From Acidovorax sp. Leaf191 (GTDB lineage: Bacteria; Pseudomonadota; Gammaproteobacteria; Burkholderiales; Burkholderiaceae_C), in contig NZ_LMPT01000010.1 of assembly GCF_001424425.1 (NCBI RefSeq), positions 1 through 49,264 on the forward strand: a DNA stretch of 49,264 nucleotides, written 5' to 3'. Position 1 is the first letter of the stretch. Each line of letters starts with the position of its first letter. This document shows, piece by piece, positions 7,758 through 14,991 of this stretch. A model generated the notes under the pieces. That model was not told where the DNA came from, ran no database searches, and saw only the letters and a list, made by a program, of their open reading frames with translations. Both the position numbers and the translations under genes were made by a program.

Positions 7758-9416
7758 TTACACCGGGGCCAGCTCGCGGCTCGAAGACGACGCCCCCTTG
7801 CCCTTCATCTCCTTGCGCAACGCCACCGCATCCCGCGCCTGGTTTGGCGCCGACGCGTCGATGCGGAACACCTGCACCGTCTCGGTCATGGTCTGCGCCT
7901 GGCCGTTGAGCTGCATGGCCGAGGCGGCGTTTTCCTCCACCAGCGCGGCGTTCTGCTGCGTGATGGTGTCCAGCTGCGCGACGGCCGAATTGACCTGCGA
8001 GATGCCGCTGAGCTGCTCGTTGGAAGCGCTGTGGATCTCGCCGATCAGCGTGTTCACGCGGCGCACCAGCTCCAGCGACTCGGTCATGGTCTTCTGGGCG
8101 GCGTCGGTCTTCGCGTGGCCTTCGCTCACCTTGTTGGCCGAGTCGTCGATGAGCTGGCGGATCTCCTTGGCGGCCGATTGCGTGCGGTGCGACAGGCTGC
8201 GCACCTCCGATGCCACCACCGCAAAGCCCCGGCCCTGCTCGCCCGCGCGTGCGGCCTCGACCGCCGCATTCAGCGCCAGGATGTTGGTCTGGAACGCGAT
8301 GGAGTCGATGAGCTGCGTGATCTCGCTGATGCGGCCGGATGCGGCCTGGATCTGCTTCATGGTGCTGGCCACGCCATCGACCGCCTCGCTGCTGCGCTCG
8401 GCCACCTGGGTGGCCTGCGTGGCCAGCACGGTGGCCTGGCGCGCGGACTCGGCGGTCTGCTTGACGGTGCCGGTGATCTCTTCCATGGATGCGGCCGTCT
8501 GCTGCAGGTTGCTGGCCTGGGCCTCGGTGCGCGACGACAGGTCCTGGTTGCCCTGCGCGATCTCGCGCGTGGAGACCTGCATGTGCTCGCTTTCCTGCCG
8601 GGCGTCGCGCACGATGGACAGCAGGTTCACGTTGAGCTGCGCCAGCGCCTTTTGCAGGTCGCCCACGGTGTCGCTGCGCGACGCGGTGATCTTTTGCGTG
8701 AGGTCGCCGGCGGCCATGCGGTTGGCCCAGCGCAGCATCTGCGCCAGCGGAGCGACGGTGGCCTTGTGCAGGTACGACGCCATGCCCAGCGCCAGCAGCA
8801 CCACCGCCACCCAGGCCACGCCGGATGCGACCGTCATCTGGTGCCCGCCCAGCCAGGCGGCGCCGAAGGAGACGATCACCAGCAGCAAGGTGCACAGCAT
8901 CATCTTGCCCATGGGCCCCAGGCGCACCGCGTTGGCCAGACGCCCCCACGAGGTGTTCTTCACCACCTGGCCGGCGCGCAGCACGTGCACCTGCGCGCCC
9001 GCCTGTTTCTCGGCCTGCATCTGTCGGTATAGCTGGTCGGACGCGTTGATCTGCTCGCGCGTGGCCTCGGTGCGCACCGACATGTAGCCGGTGGGCTGGT
9101 CGCCCTGCATCAGCGGGGTGACGTTGGCCATGACCCAGTAGAAGGAGCCGTCCTTGCGGCGGTTCTTGACCGCTGCCGACCAGGGCGCCCCGCTGGCGAT
9201 GGTCTCCCACATATCGCGGAAGGCCTCCTCGGGCATGTCCGGGTGCCGGATCATGTTGTGGGGCTGGCCCAGAAGCTCTTCCTTTTCGTACCCGCTGACC
9301 TCGATGAACATCGGGTTGCAGTAGAGGATGCGGCCCTTGAGGTCGGTGGTCGAGACCAGGGTCTCACCCTTGGGGAAGGCATATTCTTGCGTGCTGACCG
9401 GGAGATTGACGCGCAT
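7758..9416 (-). CDS. aer: PAS-containing methyl-accepting chemotaxis protein, Aer-like
   Basis: About 552 residues. The N-terminal PAS domain (residues about 10-125) carries the Aer signature HNMIRHPDMPEEAFRDMWET and the core NRRKDGSFYWVMANVTPL. Two closely spaced membrane segments (about 165-210) are followed by a HAMP-like linker and a full MCP signalling domain with NAAVEAARAGEQGRGFAVVA at its hairpin tip. Such receptors sense redox or energy state through FAD bound by the PAS domain and signal via CheA/CheW. ATG 9416 is preferred because the PAS begins at once and AAAGGG lies 6 bases upstream; longer starts would add a non-homologous leader. No che genes are nearby. Confidence 0.9.
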   Translation of the reverse strand: MRVNLPVSTQEYAFPKGETLVSTTDLKGRILYCNPMFIEVSGYEKEELLGQPHNMIRHPDMPEEAFRDMWETIASGAPWSAAVKNRRKDGSFYWVMANVTPLMQGDQPTGYMSVRTEATREQINASDQLYRQMQAEKQAGAQVHVLRAGQVVKNTSWGRLANAVRLGPMGKMMLCTLLLVIVSFGAAWLGGHQMTVASGVAWVAVVLLALGMASYLHKATVAPLAQMLRWANRMAAGDLTQKITASRSDTVGDLQKALAQLNVNLLSIVRDARQESEHMQVSTREIAQGNQDLSSRTEAQASNLQQTAASMEEITGTVKQTAESARQATVLATQATQVAERSSEAVDGVASTMKQIQAASGRISEITQLIDSIAFQTNILALNAAVEAARAGEQGRGFAVVASEVRSLSHRTQSAAKEIRQLIDDSANKVSEGHAKTDAAQKTMTESLELVRRVNTLIGEIHSASNEQLSGISQVNSAVAQLDTITQQNAALVEENAASAMQLNGQAQTMTETVQVFRIDASAPNQARDAVALRKEMKGKGASSSSRELAPV

Positions 9417-9700
9417 GGAAAACCCTTTCGTGGAGATGCCTCGCACCCCAGCGGGAGAACTCGGCTGTTCTGAAAGCCGATCACATGCTAAGACCCGAAT
9501 CGGTTTTTTTGAAACAACTAAATGTCCACCGGGCAGATTCTCCATCGTGGTGCAGTGCACCAACTCCAGGCCCAGCTGCCGCGCGGCGCCGCACCATAAC
9601 GGAGGACGCTGCAGACACGATATTCAAATTAATAGCAGTAACCCCTTATGGAGCAAGCGTCAGGCGGCCAAAAGGCTTGAGATGGTGCAGCACCAACCGC
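9417..9700. other. Intergenic region between aer and the narK promoter
   Basis: No credible gene is seen. The region holds two palindromes built from NtrC-like half sites and presumably the divergent aer promoter, which I could not locate with confidence. Confidence 0.5.
9548..9562. promoter_or_regulatory. Palindrome of NtrC-like half sites (TGGTGCA/TGCACCA)
   Basis: TGGTGCA, one base, TGCACCA is a perfect inverted repeat about 165 bases upstream of the inferred narK transcription start. A similar one, TGGTGC A GCACCA, lies at 9683-9695. Known NtrC sites have the halves in the opposite order (GCACC, spacer, GGTGC), so this is a candidate enhancer only. An activator is expected because the promoter is of the sigma-54 type. 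Confidence 0.35.
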
Positions 9701-9716
9701 TGGCATAGCCATTGCT
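9701..9716 (+). promoter_or_regulatory. Sigma-54 promoter of narK
   Basis: TGGCAT, five bases, TTGCT matches the -24/-12 consensus (TGGCAC-N5-TTGCW), with GG and GC exactly 10 bases apart. Transcription should start near 9727, giving a leader of about 205 bases. The same element precedes the FAD reductase gene and the mini-chemoreceptor of this cluster. Confidence 0.8.
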
Positions 9717-9726
9717 TCGTGGAGGC

Positions 9727-9863
9727 TGCAGCCAAAGCTGGCTGCATGGCAGCCCGGTGCAACGGCGGATTGGGCGAACAGGACGTCGGCGTCTTCACGG
9801 AATGCGTACAGGCTCTGCAGTAGCAGCAGCCTGCGCGGTCCGTGCAGGCGCCTTTTTGTTTTT
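9727..9863 (+). promoter_or_regulatory. Leader attenuator of narK, ANTAR (NasT)-type antitermination
   Basis: The leader begins with a seven-pair hairpin (arms 9727-9733 and 9740-9746) whose six-base loop is AAAGCT. A in position 1 and G in position 4 are the hallmarks of ANTAR targets. A second small hairpin, GGAC/GTCT around the hexaloop GTCGGC (9781-9794), keeps G4 but has G in position 1. Its loop and 3' arm overlap the 5' arm of a terminator: GGCGTCTTCACGG (9788-9800) pairs with CCGTGCAGGCGCC (9840-9852), followed by TTTTTGTTTTT. The second hairpin and the terminator exclude each other, as expected for binding by an ANTAR protein such as NasT. Confidence 0.68.
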
Positions 9864-9930
9864 CTGGCCCGGTTGCAGATGGAGCTCCCTCCCGCCATCG
9901 CAGCCTTTCAGCGCTTCGCACACGACAGCC

Positions 9931-11145
9931 ATGCTTCAATTTCGAGAGTTCCTCAAATCCGGCCACGCCCCCACGCTGTGGTCGTCGTTCCTGTACTTCG
10001 GGTTTTCGTGCGCCATCTGGGTGATCAACGGCGCGATGGCGCCCTTCATCCGCGAAAGCTTCAACCTCACGCCCACGCAGATGGGCATGATGCTGTCGAT
10101 CCCCATCTTCGCGGGCGCGCTGATGCGCTTTCCGCTGGGCATCCTCGCGCAGTACATCGGCCGCAAGCGCGCCACGCTGGTCGAGATGGCGGGCATCTTC
10201 TTCGCCATGGGCTATGGCTTCCTGTTCGTGCACACCTACAACGACCTGCTGGCCATGGGCGTGCTGCTGGGCGTGGCGGGCGCGAGCTTCGGCGTGGCGC
10301 TGTCGCTGGGTTCGGGCTCCTTCCCCCCGCGCTACAAGGGCCTGGCCATGGGCATCGTGGGCGCGGGCAACGTGGGCACGGCGGTGGCAGCCCTGCTCGC
10401 ACCCGCACTGGCGCAGAAGTTCGGCTGGCAGGCGGTGTACGGCTTTGCGGCGGTGAGCGTGGCCATCCCTGCGCTGGTGATGGCGGTGTACGCCAAGGAG
10501 CCGCCAGACTTGGCGCCCCATTCGAGCTTTCGCGACCACATCGCCTGCCTGTTCGAGAAGGACGGCTGGGCCTTCAGCCTGATCTACGCCGTGACGTTTG
10601 GCGGCTTCATCGGCCTGACCACGTTTTTGCCCAGCTACTTCAACGACCAGTTCGGCGTGAGCAAGGTGCAGGCGGGGCAACTGACGATGATGGCGGCCTT
10701 TCTGGGCGCGGCGCTGCGCATCTTCGGCGGCTGGCTGTCGGACCACTGGGGCGGCGTGAACACGCTGACTGGCGTGCTGGCCATCACCGCAGTGAGCATG
10801 GTGCTGTGCGGCCTGGCGGAGAACTCCCTGCCCGTCACCATGCTGCTGTTCCTGCTGTGCTTTGCCGCACTGGGCGCAGGCAACGGTGCACTGTTCCAGC
10901 TGGTGCCCCTGCGCTGGCCGCTGACCACGGCGGTGGCCGGATCGATGATCGGCGAGATCGGCGCACTGGGCGGCGGCCTGATCCCCAATGGCATGGGCAT
11001 CTCGCGCCAGTACACGGGCACGTACCTGTGGGGCTTCGTCGGGATCGCCGTGTGTGCGCTGGCCATGCTGGTGCTGCTGCGGGTGATGCAGCAGCGCTGG
11101 ACGCGGACCTGGGCAGAAAAGGGCGGCCGTGCGCGCAGCGCATGA
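9931..11145 (+). CDS. narK: Nitrate/nitrite MFS transporter (NarK/NasA type)
   Basis: 404 residues and about twelve membrane segments. Nitrate-porter family motifs are GVLLGVAGASFGVALSLGSG (first glycine-rich signature) and LGAGNGALFQLVPLRWP (second signature), with the cytosolic loop RFPLGILAQYIGRKRA. The start ATG 9931 begins MLQFREFLKSGHAPTLW; earlier in-frame codons fall in the attenuator region. No good ribosome site is seen. It stands first in an assimilatory nitrate cluster behind a sigma-54 promoter and an attenuating leader, so its likely role is nitrate uptake for assimilation under nitrogen limitation. Confidence 0.93.
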   Translation: MLQFREFLKSGHAPTLWSSFLYFGFSCAIWVINGAMAPFIRESFNLTPTQMGMMLSIPIFAGALMRFPLGILAQYIGRKRATLVEMAGIFFAMGYGFLFVHTYNDLLAMGVLLGVAGASFGVALSLGSGSFPPRYKGLAMGIVGAGNVGTAVAALLAPALAQKFGWQAVYGFAAVSVAIPALVMAVYAKEPPDLAPHSSFRDHIACLFEKDGWAFSLIYAVTFGGFIGLTTFLPSYFNDQFGVSKVQAGQLTMMAAFLGAALRIFGGWLSDHWGGVNTLTGVLAITAVSMVLCGLAENSLPVTMLLFLLCFAALGAGNGALFQLVPLRWPLTTAVAGSMIGEIGALGGGLIPNGMGISRQYTGTYLWGFVGIAVCALAMLVLLRVMQQRWTRTWAEKGGRARSA

Positions 11146-11254
11146 CGTGCGTGAGCACGTGAGCGCGAAGCGCTTGCCGACCTTTCGCTAAAAGGGCGGC
11201 CGTGCGCGCAGCGTATGACGGGTGCCAGCACTTGCGACCTTTAGTTAAAAGGCG
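11117..11254. repeat. 73-base direct repeat overlapping the end of narK
   Basis: A 31-base string at 11117-11147, containing GGGCGGCCGTGCGCGCAGCG and the narK stop region, recurs at 11190-11220 with one difference. A degenerate third start follows at about 11236 (GACCTTTAGTTAAAAGGCGG after GACCTTTCGCTAAAAGGGCG). The unit is about 73 bases. It looks like local tandem duplication of the gene end. Confidence 0.75.
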
Positions 11255-11319
11255 GACACACATAAGGCTTGGGGGTGCCCGACCCTCTACGTCCACACGC
11301 TCCATGCTGAGCGCTTAAA

Positions 11320-11427
11320 ACCCCCTCTCCCCTCGCGGGAGAGGGTTGGGGAGAGGGGGCAGAACAGGCAGTGCGCCCAGTTGTACAAACCCCCTCCCCC
11401 GCCCTCTCCCACAAGGGGAGAGGGAGT
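11320..11427. repeat. Pair of CCCTCTCCC/GGGAGAGGG hairpins (REP-like)
   Basis: Two hairpins with the same 9-base arms and five-base loops occur at 11324-11346 and 11403-11425, each extended by further C- or G-rich runs. They lie between the convergent narK and kinase/phosphatase genes. Such GGGAGAGGG palindromes are widespread intergenic repeats in proteobacteria. They may also act as bidirectional transcription barriers. Confidence 0.7.
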
Positions 11428-11500
11428 CAATACCGCGCCGCGCTGGGTGGTGAAGCTCTGGCGCCAAATCAAGGCGCAGAAAAGCGCTGCACTTCAAATA

Positions 11501-11559
11501 AAAACCGCCCCTACCGCTTTCTGGAAAAGCGCTAACAGCTACACTTTTGATAGCAAAAC
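11501..11559. repeat. Short palindromic element, copy 1 (intergenic)
   Basis: A stretch with CCGCTTTCTGGAAAAGCGCT and then AACAGCTACACTTTTGATAG aligns with copies at about 19302, 26440, 31978, 39986 and 41321. The shared pattern is CCGCTT, eight bases, AAGCGC, then CAGCTA and TTTTnATAGC. It ends just before the stop of the kinase/phosphatase gene, in the convergent gap. Confidence 0.65.
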
Positions 11560-11569
11560 AATCCCCACC

Positions 11570-13369
11570 CTACCTCGGCAAAAACACCAGCCAATACACC
11601 AGCAGCACATTCACCAGCACGCTCACCACCAGCGCGATCTTCCACAGCGCCATAGCGTCGCGCTGCATCAAAGGCTGGGGCCTGGCAGGCGCCAGCGGGC
11701 GCGAGGCACCGCGCTCCAGCGCCAGCAGAAGTTCCTCGGCCGTCTCGAATCGCTGCGCACGCTGCCGTGCCACGGCCTTCAACGCAATGTGATCGAGCCA
11801 GATCGGCACGCCCGGGTGGTGGCGGCTGGGAGCCACGGGGTCACGGTGGTAGCGGCCCAGCTGGTAGGGCACGACGTCGCCATACGGCAGACGGCCCTGG
11901 CTGAGCAGTTGGTACAGCGTCACCCCGAGGGCAAACAGGTCGCTGCCGGCATCGGGCAGTTGCCCCTCGGTGTCTGCGCTGCGCTCGTAACCCGGCCACT
12001 GCTCGGGGTTCATGTAGGTAGGGGTGCCCGCGTGCAGGCGGCGCGTGGCGGTGGGTTCGCGGCCGGACAAGGCCACGCCCAGGTCCAGCACGCGCAGCAC
12101 GCCGTCGTCGCCCAGGTGCAGGTTGTCGGGCTTGATGTCCCGGTGCACCACGCCCTGGCGGTGCAGCCAGCCCAGCACCCGCGCGGCCTGCACGGTGACC
12201 GCCAGGGTCTGGGCCACGCTCAGGTGCTCGCGGCGGCGCAGGCGCTGGCCCAGCGTGGCGCCTGCATGCCAGTCGTACAGCAGGTAGAAGGCGCTGGGGC
12301 CGGGGAGCGCGGCCTCGTCCGCGGTGGCGCTGGCACTGGTTCCCGCACCGTGGGGCGGCCAGTCGTTCAGCCGCGCCAGGTGCGTGGCCGCCTGGCCGGA
12401 CTGCATGCGCCGCGCCACCCAGGCTTCGTGGGCCAGCGTGGCGCGTTCTTCGGTGTCATGGGCGCGCGACGGCAGCAGGGTCTTGAGGGCGTACAGCCGC
12501 TGCGTGGCGCCCTCGCGCCCGGCATCGCGGACCTGGTAGATGCGGTGGATGCCGCTGTCGGCCACCAGCGCCGTCACCGTGAGGCCGTCGACCTGGTCGC
12601 CCACCTTGAGCAGCGGCAGCACGGGCAGGTCCTGGGCGCGGCGGGACTCGTCCTGCAGCGTGGCCTCCTGCACGCCCTGCACGCGCACCACCAGCGCGGT
12701 CACGTTGTCGTTGCTGCCGCGGCGCAGTGCGGCTTCGGTCAGCGCATCGCTCAAGGCCTGCGCGGTGCCGCCCTCGCGCAGCAGGTGGCGCAGCTCGCGC
12801 TCGGGCACGCGGCCATGCACGCCGTCGGACAGCAGCACGAACAGGTCGCCGCTGTGCAGCTCGCCCTGGCTGTAGTCGACCACCACGTGGTCGTCCAGCC
12901 CCATGGCGCGGGTGATCTGGTGCGCGAAGTCGCGCTGCGCCATCACGTGGTCGGTGGTCAGCAACTGCAGGCGGCCGCCGCGCAGCAGATAAGCCCGCGT
13001 GTCGCCCACGTGGGCCAGCGTGTACGACTGCCCCCGCAGCACCAGGGCTGTGAGGGTGGTCAGCCCCACCGCGGGCTGGCGGCGCCGGTTCATGGACGCC
13101 AGCCAGCCGTTGTGCGCACTCAAGATGCGGTCCAGCGCCACCGTGGTGTCCCAGGTGTCGGGCGTGGCGAAGTAGTCGTTCACCAGCGTGTTCACGGTGG
13201 TCTGCGCGGCCTCGCGGCCATTGCCGCCGGTGCTCACGCCATCAGCAATGGCGGCAATGGCGCCCCGCTCGCGGTCGCGCCCTTGCCCTTCCACCAGCGC
13301 GGCAAAGTCCTCGTTCAGCGGCTTGCGCCCCGCCTCGGAGGTGAACCCAAAGTCCAGTTCAAAACTCAT
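11570..13369 (-). CDS. Fused PP2C-type phosphatase / Ser-Thr protein kinase
   Basis: About 599 residues. The N-terminal PP2C domain (residues about 1-240) has GRKPLNEDFAAL, IADGVSTGGNG, LAHVGDTRAYLLR and LLSDGVHG, keeping the metal-binding Asp residues. The C-terminal Hanks-type kinase has YALKTLLPS (Lys of subdomain II), VVHRDIKPDNLHL (catalytic loop, about residues 407-419), VLDLGVALSG (DLG in place of DFG) and GTPTYMNPEQWPGYE. A single membrane segment ends the protein (KIALVVSVLVNVLLVYWLVF). ATG 13369 has GGAG 7 bases upstream. Genes of this fused type recur in assimilatory nitrate clusters, for example in Pseudomonas. The substrate is unknown. It is convergent with narK and divergent from the FAD reductase gene. 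Confidence 0.88.
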   Translation of the reverse strand: MSFELDFGFTSEAGRKPLNEDFAALVEGQGRDRERGAIAAIADGVSTGGNGREAAQTTVNTLVNDYFATPDTWDTTVALDRILSAHNGWLASMNRRRQPAVGLTTLTALVLRGQSYTLAHVGDTRAYLLRGGRLQLLTTDHVMAQRDFAHQITRAMGLDDHVVVDYSQGELHSGDLFVLLSDGVHGRVPERELRHLLREGGTAQALSDALTEAALRRGSNDNVTALVVRVQGVQEATLQDESRRAQDLPVLPLLKVGDQVDGLTVTALVADSGIHRIYQVRDAGREGATQRLYALKTLLPSRAHDTEERATLAHEAWVARRMQSGQAATHLARLNDWPPHGAGTSASATADEAALPGPSAFYLLYDWHAGATLGQRLRRREHLSVAQTLAVTVQAARVLGWLHRQGVVHRDIKPDNLHLGDDGVLRVLDLGVALSGREPTATRRLHAGTPTYMNPEQWPGYERSADTEGQLPDAGSDLFALGVTLYQLLSQGRLPYGDVVPYQLGRYHRDPVAPSRHHPGVPIWLDHIALKAVARQRAQRFETAEELLLALERGASRPLAPARPQPLMQRDAMALWKIALVVSVLVNVLLVYWLVFLPR

Positions 13370-13519
13370 GCACCAGCTCCATGCAGGTTTCATGCCCAAG
13401 GTGGTGCATGCCGCGCCAGGCCAGGGCGCCCGCACCCAGCGCCTGCGCAGCCCTGGGGCCGATGCGCACCACCACCCAGCCGTCCCGCCGCGTGCCGCCC
13501 CACATCAGTGCGCAGCGAC
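13370..13519. other. Divergent intergenic region upstream of the second nitrate operon
   Basis: No gene is seen. Half sites TGCACCA (13369-13375), TGGTGCA (13402-13408) and TGCGCACCA (13463-13471) could form activator sites for the sigma-54 promoter that follows. The kinase/phosphatase promoter must also lie here but is not obvious. Confidence 0.4.
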
Positions 13520-13535
13520 TGGCACAGGCATTGCT
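13520..13535 (+). promoter_or_regulatory. Sigma-54 promoter of the nitrate reductase operon
   Basis: TGGCAC, five bases, TTGCT fits the -24/-12 consensus at every key position, with correct GG-to-GC spacing of 10 bases. The inferred start near 13546 gives a leader of about 166 bases before the FAD reductase ATG. Confidence 0.87.
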
Positions 13536-13582
13536 TTACACCACCAACGACCCTTCGGGGTCTCGCGGCTCCCCCTTGCAAT

Positions 13583-13675
13583 GGCGCACGGAAGAGCTGC
13601 CCGGACAAAGGCGTCCCCACATGCCGTTTCGAGATGGATCGAGGCAGCATCGTGAGGGACGCCTTTTTTGTTTTT
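13583..13675 (+). promoter_or_regulatory. Leader attenuator of the nitrate reductase operon, ANTAR-type
   Basis: A four-pair hairpin GGAC/GTCC (13603-13616) displays the hexaloop AAAGGC, with A1 and G4 as in ANTAR targets. Its loop and 3' arm form AAAGGCGTCCC (13607-13617), the 5' arm of a perfect 11-pair terminator. The matching GGGACGCCTTT is at 13656-13666, and the T-rich tail runs to 13675. A weaker upstream hairpin (13583-13601) could present a second A1/G4 hexaloop, ACGGAA, but contains a G-A mismatch. The overlap means hairpin and terminator are mutually exclusive, the mechanism known for NasT/NasR-controlled nas leaders. Confidence 0.72.
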
Positions 13676-13711
13676 CGCACTGGCCCCGCAGTGGCGCAGA
13701 AGGAGTCATGA

Positions 13712-14941
13712 ATGAAAAAGCTCAAACTGGTGATGGTAGGCAACGGCATGGCCGGCGTGCGCACCCTGGAAGAGCTGCTCAAGATTGCCCCCGACCTGTA
13801 CGACATCACGGTCTTCGGCGCCGAGCCCCACCCCAACTACAACCGCATCATGCTGTCGCCCGTGCTGGCGGGCGAGCAGACCCTCGACGAGATCATCCTG
13901 AACGACTGGTCCTGGTACACCGATCACCACATCGCGCTGCACACCGGCTTCACGGTGAACGAGGTGGACCGCGTGCGCCGCGTGGTCAGCGCCACCAACA
14001 GCGCAGGCGATGTGGTCACGGCCGAGTACGACCGGCTGATCCTCGCCACCGGCTCCAACCCCTTCATCCTGCCCGTGCCCGGCAAGGACCTGGCGGGTGT
14101 GCTCGCCTACCGCGACATTGCCGACACGCAGGCCATGATCGACGCTGCCGCCACCTACCAGCACGCCGTGGTCATCGGCGGCGGCCTGCTGGGCCTGGAG
14201 GCCGCCAACGGCCTCATGAAGCGCGGCATGACGGTGAGCGTGGTGCACGTGGGCAACACGCTCATGGAACGCCAGCTCGACGACGTGGCCGGCCGCATGC
14301 TGCAGCAGACGCTGCAGGAGCGCGGCATGAATTTCCTCCTCAACGCCCAGACGCAAGAGCTGGTGGGCGGCGCCGACGGCCGCGTCACGGCCGTGAAGTT
14401 CAAGGACGGCCGCACGGTGCCCGCCGACCTCGTGGTGATGACCGTGGGCGTGCGCCCCAACACCGCGCTGGCCGAAAAGATGCGCCTGCACGTGAACCGC
14501 GGCATCGTGGTCAGCGACACGCTGCAGACCATCACCGACGCCCGCATCTACGCGGTGGGCGAATGCGCCGCGCACCGGGGCGTCGCGTACGGCCTGGTGG
14601 CCCCGCTGTTCGAGCAGGGCAAGGTGCTGGCCAACCACCTGGCAGAGATGGGCATCGACCGCTACCAGGGCTCGCAGACGTCCACCAAGCTCAAGGTCAC
14701 GGGCATCGACCTGTTCTCGGCGGGGGACTTCCAGGGTGACGAACACACCGAGGAGATCGTGATGAGCGACCCCATGACCGGCATGTACAAAAAGCTCGTC
14801 ATCAAGGACAACAAACTGGTGGGCGCCTGCCTGTACGGCGACACGGTGGACGGCAGCTGGTACTTCGAGCTGCTGCGCGAGGGCCGCGCGGTCGAAGAGA
14901 TCCGCGACCAGCTGATGTTCGGCCCGTCGAGCGCGGACTGA
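13712..14941 (+). CDS. NirB-like FAD/NAD(P)H reductase, probable electron donor of nitrate reductase
   Basis: 409 residues with AAGGAG 6 bases before the ATG. It matches the FAD/NADH half of NirB and the NasC electron-transfer subunit: VMVGNGMAGVRTLEELL (FAD Rossmann), NYNRIMLSPVLAGE, LILATGSNPF, VVIGGGLLGLEAANGL (NADH Rossmann) and IYAVGECAAHRG. It ends with the conserved STKLKVTGIDLFSAGDF region and about 80 further residues. The BFD, iron-sulfur and siroheme domains of full NirB are absent, so it cannot reduce nitrite by itself. A BFD domain sits instead on the nitrate reductase two genes later, so I infer that it passes NAD(P)H electrons to that enzyme. Confidence 0.87.
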   Translation: MKKLKLVMVGNGMAGVRTLEELLKIAPDLYDITVFGAEPHPNYNRIMLSPVLAGEQTLDEIILNDWSWYTDHHIALHTGFTVNEVDRVRRVVSATNSAGDVVTAEYDRLILATGSNPFILPVPGKDLAGVLAYRDIADTQAMIDAAATYQHAVVIGGGLLGLEAANGLMKRGMTVSVVHVGNTLMERQLDDVAGRMLQQTLQERGMNFLLNAQTQELVGGADGRVTAVKFKDGRTVPADLVVMTVGVRPNTALAEKMRLHVNRGIVVSDTLQTITDARIYAVGECAAHRGVAYGLVAPLFEQGKVLANHLAEMGIDRYQGSQTSTKLKVTGIDLFSAGDFQGDEHTEEIVMSDPMTGMYKKLVIKDNKLVGACLYGDTVDGSWYFELLREGRAVEEIRDQLMFGPSSAD

Positions 14942-14991
14942 CCGCCTCCATCCACAACCCACTTGCGCAACGCTACCCCAAGGCCACCACG

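Noticed and set aside
9485..9823. Plus-strand open frame of 112 codons between aer and narK
   Set aside because: It spans the sigma-54 promoter and the attenuator hairpins, has no ribosome site and has no recognisable protein pattern.
11381..13711. A very long plus-strand open frame (776 codons) opposite the kinase/phosphatase gene
   Set aside because: Its translation is low-complexity, rich in His, Arg, Gln and Gly, as expected from the antisense of a GC-rich gene. The minus strand encodes clear PP2C and kinase motifs.
13712..14941. Calling the FAD protein the large subunit of nitrite reductase (NirB)
   Set aside because: It has only the N-terminal FAD/NADH half; the BFD, iron-sulfur and siroheme domains needed for nitrite reduction are missing.
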